A stretch of DNA of 64,000 nt from JAVJRN01 sp040218415 (GTDB lineage: Bacteria; Bacteroidota; Bacteroidia; Cytophagales; Cyclobacteriaceae). Made by a program: the position numbers and the translations under genes. This document shows, one piece after another, positions 52,699-61,167 of this stretch. The stretch spans positions 1-64,000 of the forward strand of contig JAVJRN010000075.1 in assembly GCA_040218415.1 (NCBI GenBank), read 5' to 3'. Under the pieces are notes generated by a model that was given only the letters and a program-made list of their open reading frames with translations, was not told where the DNA came from and did no database searches. How positions within the stretch are numbered: the first letter of the stretch is position 1; every line of letters begins with the position of its first letter.

Positions 52699-55296
52699 TT
52701 AAAATTTAAAGTTGTACGCCAGAGAAACTAACGGTCGTCCGATCACAATAAATTGGAATGCTTCAATGTTTTCTGCTGCACTATTTCTTCTGAAAAATAC
52801 GGAATAAACATTGTCTCGGGCATATAAATTATAAATGGTCAAAGACCAATTTGCCTCCACTTTCTTCATCTTTTTGAGTGAGCTACTCATAAATAAGGTC
52901 ACATCTAATCGGTGATAGTCTGGAATACGGTAATTGTTTCTATCCGTATAATCAGCCACTGATATTCCAAATAAATCATAGGTAGTTTGAGGCCTGGTAA
53001 TAGGTCGGCCACTCGAATAGACAAAATTGGTCGAAAGACTGAATCGTCTGGATAATTCAATATTCGTGAGCATATTGATATTATGTGGTTGATCAAAATT
53101 GGTAGGGTAGAAGTTCCCATTATTTATTTTTTCTCTGCTGTTGCTAGGGTCAATTTGTATCAATGAGCGCGAAAAGGTGTAATTAAGTGATCCATTTACT
53201 TTACCTAGATTTTTCTTTAAAGAGAGTTCGAGTCCGTAGGCCATTCCCTTTCCCTGGATCAGTTCATTTTCGATTTCTGGATTGAGCGAGAGCTGAGCGC
53301 CATTTCTATATTCGATGAGATTCTTAATATTCTTATAATAGGCTTCTGCTGAAAACTCGTATTCATTATTTTCATCGTTGCGGAAATAGCCCAAAGATAT
53401 TTGATCGGCTACCGTAGGTTTGATCTGACTATTACTCAGCTTCCAAGCATCCACAGGCGTAACTGCCACGGTATTCGATATCAGATGAATGAACTGGCGC
53501 GTTTTATTATATCCCAATTTGATGGAGCTTAAGGCGTTGAGTCGATAATTGATGGAGAGTCTGGGATCTAGGCCATAGTATTGAGTTTTGAAACTTTCCT
53601 TTCCGCCATTAAAGACATAAAACCTCATGCCGCCATAGAGCGATATTTGATCTGAAAGCTGAAATTGGTCAGAGGCATAAACCCCAAACTCTTGAGCACT
53701 TTCTTGAACCAATGTTACAGGTTGTAGGATGGATTCCCCCACTGGCTCGAAATCGCCCGGTGAAAGTGCGTGATGTATCACAAATGTGCCAATATTGATA
53801 CTGTGATTCCTTATGCCACTGAAGGTGAGGTTGTTTTCAACCTTAAAGTCTTGGATCGAAGATGCCGAAGCATAAGCTTCATTTGGGCTTGCTCTATCAG
53901 TAAGCGCATATTGATATCCACTATAATTGAGTAGTGTCTCTCCAGTAAGGTTTTCTTTAATTACGTTGACCCATTTTACTGTTCCTATGGTGTTCGCATA
54001 GGCATACTCCGCTTGGTCGGCCAGAGTTAATCGATCATCACTATGATATCCACTCAATGACAGAACATTCTTTTCATTTATTTTATGATCATATTTTAAG
54101 CTGAGGTCTCCGAAAAAAGCATTACTCTGTTGTAAGTTTAAGTCATCAACTCTTCTTATCAATAGTGTTGGATAGGCCAATCGCATTCCTAAAGAGAGTG
54201 AGCTAGTGTCTTTCTTTACAGGTATTTCAATATTGAACCTGGACGATACGATGTTTACCCCACCTGATCCTGTGACCTTTTCTTTATTACCTCTTTTCAA
54301 CTCAATATCCATGGCAGACGCAATTCTCCCGCCAAACTCGGCAGGGATGGTTCCTCGGTAAAGTTGCAAGCCTCCAATAGCATCCGAGCTTACAGCCGAG
54401 AAAAATCCGAAGAGGTGGGAAGGGTTATAAATGGTTCCTCCATCCAGTAGTACAAGATTCTGCCCTACGCTGCTTCCTCTAACATTGAAACCGCCAACTC
54501 CTTCGCCTACAGTTGTAATTCCGGGCATGGTGAGCACACTGCGAATCAGATCGGCCTCTCCGAACATGGCTGGGATTTTCTTGATTTCTTGTACAGATAG
54601 TTTGGCTTCACCTGTTATGGTTCCTGAAACATTTTCATTTTTGATTTTGGCAGAAATGGTGACCTCATCAAGCTTCGTGATATCTTCATACATATTTAAG
54701 TCAAATTGTCCATCGGAATTGAGCTGAATCTGGAATTCCATGTCCGTAAAACCAGTAGATTGAAAAATGAGATTATTTATTCCTACTGGTAGTTCCAAAG
54801 AATAAAACCCGTCAACGGTAGATGTAGTGGAAAACGCATTATCGCTGCTATAGATGAATGTAGTAGGTAAAGGCTCTTCTGTTTCTCCACTATAAATATT
54901 GCCATAAAGTTTTGCCTTGGTCAATCCTACCTTTACCTCACCAATAGCGATCACATTGGATTCGATGGAAGATTTTTTCGTATAGCGAATCGATGAATCG
55001 CCATTTTTGAGCAGCACTATGATGTCATTGTCTATGACATAGTAAGAGAAAGCGAGCGGGTCAAAAATAGTATTGAGCACTTCAACTAACTCCAAATCAA
55101 CCATGTTTACGGAGACTTTTTGATCCTTGACCCAATCATACCGATATCGAAATGATACCCCAAAGCTAGATTCTATTGAATCGATGGCGCTGAGCAGTGG
55201 GAGGTTATTGGTCTCCAGTGTAAGCTTTTTAACCTCTTGGGGGTAAATAAGTGGTGAAGAAACAAGAATGATGAGGAATGATAAAATAATTCGCAA
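52699..55296 (-). CDS. TonB-dependent receptor with N-terminal STN domain
   Basis: 865 residues. Signal peptide to about 20, secretin/TonB short N-terminal (STN) domain (about 22-95, LTLETNNLPLLSAIDSIE...FRYRYDW), carboxypeptidase-like domain (about 128-210), plug (about 225-340, IPAMFGEADLIRSVLTMPGITTVGEGVGGFNVRGSSVGQNLVLLDGGTIYNPSHLFGFF), and barrel ending SLAYNFKF. STN domains often take part in anti-sigma signalling, but no FecIR-like pair is visible nearby. First gene of a three-gene operon with DUF4249 and the MG2-like protein. Substrate unknown. Confidence 0.93.
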   Translation of the reverse strand: MRIILSFLIILVSSPLIYPQEVKKLTLETNNLPLLSAIDSIESSFGVSFRYRYDWVKDQKVSVNMVDLELVEVLNTIFDPLAFSYYVIDNDIIVLLKNGDSSIRYTKKSSIESNVIAIGEVKVGLTKAKLYGNIYSGETEEPLPTTFIYSSDNAFSTTSTVDGFYSLELPVGINNLIFQSTGFTDMEFQIQLNSDGQFDLNMYEDITKLDEVTISAKIKNENVSGTITGEAKLSVQEIKKIPAMFGEADLIRSVLTMPGITTVGEGVGGFNVRGSSVGQNLVLLDGGTIYNPSHLFGFFSAVSSDAIGGLQLYRGTIPAEFGGRIASAMDIELKRGNKEKVTGSGGVNIVSSRFNIEIPVKKDTSSLSLGMRLAYPTLLIRRVDDLNLQQSNAFFGDLSLKYDHKINEKNVLSLSGYHSDDRLTLADQAEYAYANTIGTVKWVNVIKENLTGETLLNYSGYQYALTDRASPNEAYASASSIQDFKVENNLTFSGIRNHSINIGTFVIHHALSPGDFEPVGESILQPVTLVQESAQEFGVYASDQFQLSDQISLYGGMRFYVFNGGKESFKTQYYGLDPRLSINYRLNALSSIKLGYNKTRQFIHLISNTVAVTPVDAWKLSNSQIKPTVADQISLGYFRNDENNEYEFSAEAYYKNIKNLIEYRNGAQLSLNPEIENELIQGKGMAYGLELSLKKNLGKVNGSLNYTFSRSLIQIDPSNSREKINNGNFYPTNFDQPHNINMLTNIELSRRFSLSTNFVYSSGRPITRPQTTYDLFGISVADYTDRNNYRIPDYHRLDVTLFMSSSLKKMKKVEANWSLTIYNLYARDNVYSVFFRRNSAAENIEAFQFIVIGRPLVSLAYNFKF

Positions 55297-55786
55297 GGCA
55301 GAAAGAAAAAAAATGGTTCACCAGACCAATTTAAATAAAACAATAGACTTGTCTATCATCATTCCTACTAAGTTGATATATTTAGTTCATGGGTTCATTA
55401 TAAAATTGATAATGAAATAGTAACCACCCAAGGGTTTGAACAGCGCTTTATTCTTGGGTGATCATTAGTTCAGTTTGGTGATTTTAACCTATAACTATAT
55501 TTTGATCAATTATAGATACTTTGTTTGTTAGCCCAAGCAGATCTATAAGGTTCGAATTAAAACATCAAAACGTAAGCAGCATTGAATAATCCTTTCTTTA
55601 CCAAGTTTCTGGTTACTTTGGAAAATAAAAACAAAGTATGTCTCAGTTCTTTTGTAAAATGATCACTCCATGAAATCGCAGTTCCAGTCACGGAGTAAAG
55701 TTCTTCACGATCACGAAACTTCTTTTTTCTGACTTGCAAAAAAAAGGGGTGATGACAAGCGCTGCAAAAGATCTCGTTAGTTACAA
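55297..55786. other. 490-bp AT-rich gap upstream of the receptor operon
   Basis: Expected to contain the promoter of the TonB-receptor operon. A minus-strand frame of 60 codons (55557-55739) has no signal peptide or family-like motif and I do not call it. No repeats or strong hairpins seen. Confidence 0.4.
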
Positions 55787-56407
55787 CTATTTAAACAAGC
55801 CAAACTTAAGCCCAACATAGCCTGTCAAACCAGAGATTTCAGACTGATCAAAGTTTCTGTAATTCATTTGCTCTACAAAACGATATCCTGCACCAATATT
55901 GAAACGAAGCTGCTTAAGTAGATTAATTTCGATTAAAGCAGAAGGTTCAATATTGAAAAAGGTAGCTTCTCCAAGACCCGCGTCACCGTTTTCATTGTCC
56001 ATTTGAACCTCCCCAAAACCAAAGTACAATGGGAATGTGAGGTGAACTGCTTTCTTGGAAAATAAAGTATACTCAGCAAAACCGCCAACTGCCCAGTAGT
56101 CCATGTAAATATTAGGTAAGGTTTCGCTTTGTGGTCTTACGTCATTGATAGAAGTATTAAAATAGGCGCCAACCGAAAATTTATCCTTCAAATTTAGGCC
56201 ACCACGAAGGTTGAAAATTGTGGCGTTATCACCGTCCAATTGGGTCATCCCTATTTTAGGTGCAATGAAAAAGCCTATATCCTCTGTGCTGATAGGATTT
56301 CCGCTTTTGAAAAGTGTTTTTGCTTCATTCGATGTTTGAGCAAGTATACTGGTTGAATAAATTATTGAGCAACCAAAGATGAGTGTTGACATTATTTTTA
56401 TGTTCAT
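55787..56407 (-). CDS. Small outer-membrane beta-barrel protein
   Basis: 206 residues. Signal peptide (MNIKIMSTLIFGCSIIYSTSILAQ) then alternating amphipathic strands: IGFFIAPKIGMTQLDG, FNLRGGLNLKDKFSVGAYFNTSIN, YWAVGGFAEYTLFSKKAVHLTFPLYFGFGEV, QLRFNIGAGYRFVEQM and the terminal GYVGLKFGLFK ending in aromatic/hydrophobic residues. It reads like an 8-strand OmpX/OmpW-type barrel. No partner gene; function unknown. The frame is open two codons earlier (56413). Confidence 0.75.
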   Translation of the reverse strand: MNIKIMSTLIFGCSIIYSTSILAQTSNEAKTLFKSGNPISTEDIGFFIAPKIGMTQLDGDNATIFNLRGGLNLKDKFSVGAYFNTSINDVRPQSETLPNIYMDYWAVGGFAEYTLFSKKAVHLTFPLYFGFGEVQMDNENGDAGLGEATFFNIEPSALIEINLLKQLRFNIGAGYRFVEQMNYRNFDQSEISGLTGYVGLKFGLFK

Positions 56408-56752
56408 ATACATTGTATTGATTCAATATTACCAACAATAATTTTTCAACTTTGTCCAACAGGCACCAACCTTTTTTTGATTATTGGTATAGTTTTTTAT
56501 GTGGTTTTTTTGACAACACACCTTAGCGGTTTGAACCGAATTCTTAACCTTCAACTTGATAAAAAGCATCAGGATCGCAAAGCAATAGTTTTATGCAAAT
56601 GATATATTTCGTAAAATCAATAAGTGCTGGTATGCCTTCCAAAAAAGCTAAGTTGTGAGTAAACCCCAAGAGAAATACAATTTTCACCCTAATATTTCCA
56701 GCCTTTATTCCACGAAGATCAATCCTTCGGCCGTTCCTAATTTTAATTTTAT

Positions 56753-56809
56753 AATACTTTGGTATTCTATGTATATAGAATAATTACTATACTTGTATTA
56801 TTAAGTATA
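56753..56809. promoter_or_regulatory. Three consecutive palindromes before padR, candidate PadR operators
   Basis: AATAC-TTTG-GTATT (56753-56766), TATTCTATGTATATAGAATA (56763-56782, 8-bp arms around GTAT) and TATACTT-N8-AAGTATA (56788-56809) lie back to back, ending 13 bp before the padR start. PadR regulators bind AT-rich inverted repeats over their own promoters, so autoregulation is likely. The 408-bp gap upstream (56414-56752) shows no gene. Confidence 0.65.
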
Positions 56810-56822
56810 AAATTATCAAAGT

Positions 56823-57161
56823 ATGATCTCTAAAAATCTGACGGCAGCATCTACCAAACCCATTATTCTGGGTATTCTTAAGCAAGGCAATAGCTATGGC
56901 TACCTCATCATCAAAAAGATCAAAGAGCTTTCAGGAGGAAAGATGAAATATTCTGATGGTATGCTTTATCCTGTGTTACATCGATTGGAGAAGGAAGGAC
57001 TGATTCTATCCAAGTGGACGCTCGAAGGGGAAAAGCGGCCAAGAAAGTATTACGAGATAACCTCACTTGGCAAGGAAGAATTGTTAGCGGAACAAGTGCA
57101 GTGGAATCAAGTAAATGCTGTGCTTGATAATTTTTGGGAATCTAAAACTTCTATAAACTGA
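56823..57161 (+). CDS. PadR-family transcriptional regulator
   Basis: 112 residues. The winged HTH reads KPIILGILKQGNSYGYLIIKKIKELSGGKMKYSDGMLYPVLHRLEKEGLI, with the wing GEKRPRKYYEITSLGKEEL, a standard PadR family signature; the last 25 residues form the dimer helix. Five bp upstream of the ABC permease gene. PadR repressors of this small type commonly control adjacent efflux or stress permeases. Palindromes at 56753-56809 are likely its operators. Confidence 0.93.
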   Translation: MISKNLTAASTKPIILGILKQGNSYGYLIIKKIKELSGGKMKYSDGMLYPVLHRLEKEGLILSKWTLEGEKRPRKYYEITSLGKEELLAEQVQWNQVNAVLDNFWESKTSIN

Positions 57162-57166
57162 GTCAT

Positions 57167-59785
57167 ATGTTTGATCTGGAAAAATCAATCGGTATTTGGC
57201 TTAGGTCATTCCGAAAACAAAGAGCATACGATGAAGGCGCCATTCAAGAGATGGAGTTGCACCTTAGAGATCACATTGAAGATCTTCTTTCACAAGGATA
57301 TAGCGAGGAAGAAGCTTTTGGTGAGGCTGTGGAAGATTTTGGAGATATTAGTCCTATCGCGGAGGAGGAATTTGCTAATATTCGAGTCAATACGGGTGTC
57401 AAATCTATACTCTTCCATGCGATGCTAAATAATTATTTTAAAACAACACTGAGAAGTATGATGAAGAACCCACTCAGTTCTTTCATCAACCTTTTCGGAT
57501 TAGCGGTAGCAATAGGTACATGTATGGTGGCTTATGCCTTCATAGATAACGATTACAGGATTGATCGTTTTCATGAAAACAAGCACAGCCTTTATCTTAC
57601 CACATGCTCGATTAACCGAGAAGGAAGTGTGGTCGAGTATGGAACCACACCAGCACCTTTAGGAGCTATGCTTAAAGCGGACTTTCCAAGCATTGATAAT
57701 GTATGCCGAATGAAATCAAACTCGGCCATCGTCAGGTATGAAGACAAGGTTTTTTCTGAGCGTATCCATCATGTTGATCCAGCTTTTTTGGAGGTCTTTA
57801 CATTTCCACTCAAGTGGGGATTGTCCAATTCTCTAAAAAGTAACAGTAGCATTATTCTCAGTGAGAAGATGTCGCAGAAATACTTCGGCGATGAAAATCC
57901 TGTAGGTCAGACGCTCAAGTTATTATTCGGATTGGAGCGCTCCAAAATGTTTGAAATTACAGGTGTAGCCGAGGCATTTCCTGATGCACGAATTATTGAC
58001 TTTGATTTTTTGGTGAATATTGAAAATGTATCTTATGCAAATCCAGATTATAACTTCAACAACTGGACGGAGGAAATAGACGCCACATTGATTCTGGTAA
58101 AAAATGAAGCAGACTTAGCCACGATAAAAAGCGGCATGTCTAAGTACAAGGAAGTCCAAAATGGCATTGATGCGGATTGGCCGATACAGGATTTTGATTT
58201 CGTAAGTATCAATGATTTACACTTAGCATCAGGTAGGATTAGAAATGACATCTCTTATGACGCCACGCTGGAGGGAAGAATTTCACTACCCATCATTGCG
58301 GGTTTTTTACTGGTTTTGGCTTGTTTTAATTATATCAATATTGCCATCGTATCCGGTGCAAAGCGGCTCAAAGAAATTGGCCTGCGGAAAGTCATTGGCG
58401 CGAATCGACGGTCAATCATCGTTCAGTTTTTCTCCGAAAACCTAATGCTTACTGCGCTGGCTGCTTTACTTGGTTTTGTGCTCGCAGCAACGTTGTTTTT
58501 ACCTTGGTTTGCAAGCTTTGCGCCAGTCACTGATCAGTTCGATTTGCTAGATCCTACCATGTGGTCTTTTTTAATAGCTATACTTTTCCTTACAGCGATC
58601 TTTTCAGGACTTTATCCAGCGTTTTATATTTCTCGGTTTCAAGCAGTTCAGATTTTTAGTGGTAAGCTGAAGTTTGGGAATAAAAACCTGCTGACCAAAG
58701 TATTTTTAACATTACAGCTTGCGCTGACCTGTGTAGGAATAGCTTTCGCTATTATCATGGCTCAAAACAGTAATTATCAGATGGATCGAAGCTGGGGTTA
58801 TAATCCAAAGCAAATTCTTTATCAGTATGTAGGTGATGCATCAGCTTTTGCAAAGCTGGAAAAAAAGCTGCTAGAACACCCTGAAGTACTGTCAGTAATG
58901 GGTTCAGCGCACCATTTTTCTCGCTCTCAATCACCAATAACCGTACACCTGCCTCATACTCAGCTCTCGGTGAAAGAGCTTTCTATTGGTGAAGGTTATC
59001 TTGAAAACATGGGTGTTTCACTAAAAGGAGGAAGGTGGTTACAGCAGGATGGAAGGGGGGATCTTGATAAGATCTTGATCAATGAGAAAATGGCGCAGAT
59101 TCTAGATTTCCAAAATCCTATTGGTCAAAGTATTAAGATCACAGAGCAATCATATGACATTGTAGGTGTGGTAAGAGATGTGCACTTTAATGATTTTTAT
59201 AGCGACATCAGTCCAACTATTTTCTCAGTAACTGAAAAAAAGGATATTCGATACTTAACAATAAAGTTCAAAGAGGGTAGCAAACATGAGGTATACCAAG
59301 CATTGAAAGACTACAATACCGAACTATTTCCAGAGATGCCTTTTTTGGGAGGGTTTCAAGAGGATGTTTGGACTGGATTTTATAATCAACTCAAAGTGCA
59401 AAGTACATTTTCAAAAGTGATTGCCCTCCTTTTTATACTATTATCCAGCCTTGGGCTTTATGGACTTATTCAGCTCAACCTTGCAGGACGCGCGAAGGAA
59501 TTCAGTGTAAGAAAAACCTTAGGTGCCAGTAACCTACATCTTGCCTTTAAGATATTGCAGCAGTATGCTGCCATATTTATTATTTCTGTAGTGCTGGGTG
59601 CCCCACTTGGCTACATGTTGAACGACTTGTTGTTGGATATGATGTATCCTGGCCCAAGACCTTCAGGTCTTTCCGGTTCGGTGTTGGCAGCTTTCTTATT
59701 GATATTTATTCTGATAGCCGTGATGCTTACGCAAATCAACAAAGTGATCAAAGCCAATCCTGTTGAGGGTTTAAAAACAGAGTGA
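57167..59785 (+). CDS. MacB/FtsX-type ABC permease with N-terminal prefix domain
   Basis: 872 residues. A soluble prefix (about 1-85, EMELHLRDHIEDLLSQGYSEEEAFGEAVEDFGD) precedes the first membrane helix (LFGLAVAIGTCMVAYAF), a MacB-like periplasmic domain, FtsX helices (about 375-500, FNYINIAIVSGAKRLKEIGLRKVIGANRRSIIVQFFSEN), a second periplasmic domain, and a terminal FtsX repeat (about 745-865, GLYGLIQLNLAGRAKEFSVRKTLGASNLHL). This duplicated layout is common in Bacteroidota and always paired with PadR. No ATPase gene is adjacent, so the ATP-binding partner must be encoded elsewhere. Substrate unknown. Confidence 0.92.
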   Translation: MFDLEKSIGIWLRSFRKQRAYDEGAIQEMELHLRDHIEDLLSQGYSEEEAFGEAVEDFGDISPIAEEEFANIRVNTGVKSILFHAMLNNYFKTTLRSMMKNPLSSFINLFGLAVAIGTCMVAYAFIDNDYRIDRFHENKHSLYLTTCSINREGSVVEYGTTPAPLGAMLKADFPSIDNVCRMKSNSAIVRYEDKVFSERIHHVDPAFLEVFTFPLKWGLSNSLKSNSSIILSEKMSQKYFGDENPVGQTLKLLFGLERSKMFEITGVAEAFPDARIIDFDFLVNIENVSYANPDYNFNNWTEEIDATLILVKNEADLATIKSGMSKYKEVQNGIDADWPIQDFDFVSINDLHLASGRIRNDISYDATLEGRISLPIIAGFLLVLACFNYINIAIVSGAKRLKEIGLRKVIGANRRSIIVQFFSENLMLTALAALLGFVLAATLFLPWFASFAPVTDQFDLLDPTMWSFLIAILFLTAIFSGLYPAFYISRFQAVQIFSGKLKFGNKNLLTKVFLTLQLALTCVGIAFAIIMAQNSNYQMDRSWGYNPKQILYQYVGDASAFAKLEKKLLEHPEVLSVMGSAHHFSRSQSPITVHLPHTQLSVKELSIGEGYLENMGVSLKGGRWLQQDGRGDLDKILINEKMAQILDFQNPIGQSIKITEQSYDIVGVVRDVHFNDFYSDISPTIFSVTEKKDIRYLTIKFKEGSKHEVYQALKDYNTELFPEMPFLGGFQEDVWTGFYNQLKVQSTFSKVIALLFILLSSLGLYGLIQLNLAGRAKEFSVRKTLGASNLHLAFKILQQYAAIFIISVVLGAPLGYMLNDLLLDMMYPGPRPSGLSGSVLAAFLLIFILIAVMLTQINKVIKANPVEGLKTE

Positions 59786-60012
59786 GGTTAGAAGTAAAGA
59801 GTTAAGTATTTGCCTACTTCTAAACTAAGAAGATATAGGTGGAATGGCCCTATAAGTAAGTAATAGCAAACTACTTACCAATAGCTTTATTACAGGTTAT
59901 TATTTTGATTACAATAACTCATTTAATCACTTATTAAAATTCACGTTAATGCCATGGGACGATACATAATCCACTGCCCTTTTGGGTACATTCAGTCAGA
60001 ATGGGTATTAAC

Positions 60013-60042
60013 AAAAAAAGAGTGCCTTTTCAAGGCACTCTT
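60013..60042 (-). terminator. Rho-independent terminator of the OmpA-family gene
   Basis: Perfect arms AAGAGTGCCTT (60018-60028) and AAGGCACTCTT (60032-60042) with a 3-base loop; the A-run 60013-60019 supplies the minus-strand T-tract. It lies 28 bp past the stop at 60070. Confidence 0.88.
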
Positions 60043-60069
60043 CAATCGAAAATCGATAATATTATTTGA

Positions 60070-60981
60070 CTATCTATTATTGTTCAGTACTTCCAATGGT
60101 GGCTCCAACAGTTGAAAAAACTCCTCCAGTTTTGGTAGTATAACGATCTCGGTACGTCTGTTCATTGCTTTTCCGCTTATTGTTTCGTTCGAGGCTTTAG
60201 GCACAAACTCTGCTCTACCACCTGCCGTCATACGCTCAGGTTTTACACCGAACTTATTTTGTAATAATCTCACCACTGAGGTTGCCCTTTTCACACTCAA
60301 ATCCCAGTTGTCGGTGACGCAACTATTGGCAATAGGTACATTATCTGTGTGACCTTCCACCAAAATGTCCAACCCATTGTGATCATTTACAACCTTGGCA
60401 ATTTTACCAAGAACCTGCTCCGCTTGAGCGTTGATCGTGCTACTTCCTGAAGCAAAGAGCATCTTATCTGAGATAGATACATATACCACACCTTTTTTCA
60501 CCTCAATGTTTATATCCTCATCATTAAAATCGGAAAGAGAGCGCTTCAAGTTCATCACCAAAACAAGGTTTAATGAATCTTTGCGCTGAATATTGGACGT
60601 CAGACCTTTGATGTATTGATTTTGCTCACTTAGCGCATTCAATGATTTTCTGATACTTTCAGCTCCAGATTTGCTTACCACAGAAAGATCCGAAAGTCTA
60701 TCCAGCAGATTATCGTTGGTGTTTTTAAAATAAGCCACCTGCTGATCCAGACCATTATTTCTGTTTCGTTCATTGGCAAGATTCGTTTGTGACACCAGCA
60801 GTTCAGTTTCTGTAGTCTTAAGCTGGCTTTTCAACCCAGCCATATCGGTATCAGTGGATTTGAGTTTGTCATTCAATTCACCTATCTGGTTTTTGTATTG
60901 AGTTTCTGACGCTTTGTGTTTTTTTTGACTCACACATGAGGTGAGTACGATAGCGATTACAAAAATTATAATCTGTTTCAT
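60070..60981 (-). CDS. OmpA-family peptidoglycan-binding lipoprotein
   Basis: 303 residues. Lipobox VLTSC (Cys16), a long coiled coil (about 25-130, repeated Q/K/L-rich heptads), then the OmpA C-terminal domain (about 165-285): MLFASGSSTINAQAEQVLGKIAKVV, ILVEGHTDNVPI, WDLSVKRATSVVRLL and MNRRTEIVILP, i.e. the peptidoglycan-binding NxxLSxxRA-type region with a WDLSVKRA variant. It should tether outer membrane to the wall. Monocistronic, with its own terminator. Ordinary housekeeping gene by appearance. Confidence 0.92.
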   Translation of the reverse strand: MKQIIIFVIAIVLTSCVSQKKHKASETQYKNQIGELNDKLKSTDTDMAGLKSQLKTTETELLVSQTNLANERNRNNGLDQQVAYFKNTNDNLLDRLSDLSVVSKSGAESIRKSLNALSEQNQYIKGLTSNIQRKDSLNLVLVMNLKRSLSDFNDEDINIEVKKGVVYVSISDKMLFASGSSTINAQAEQVLGKIAKVVNDHNGLDILVEGHTDNVPIANSCVTDNWDLSVKRATSVVRLLQNKFGVKPERMTAGGRAEFVPKASNETISGKAMNRRTEIVILPKLEEFFQLLEPPLEVLNNNR

Positions 60982-61167
60982 TAAGTTAATTCTTTTGATT
61001 TGTTATTCTGAATTAAGACGGTCAAAGACTGAAAAGTCACGCTATTTTTACTATATTATTTGCAATGGTCATGAAATATGTTTCTGTTCAATACCTAGCT
61101 ATTCCATCATTAGAATATGACCGTTACTTTTATTATTATATCACGCATCTAACAAAAAATTTGCAAC

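Noticed and set aside
55557..55739. Minus-strand frame of 60 codons upstream of the receptor operon
   Set aside because: Composition and lack of motifs suggest chance; no neighbour supports it.
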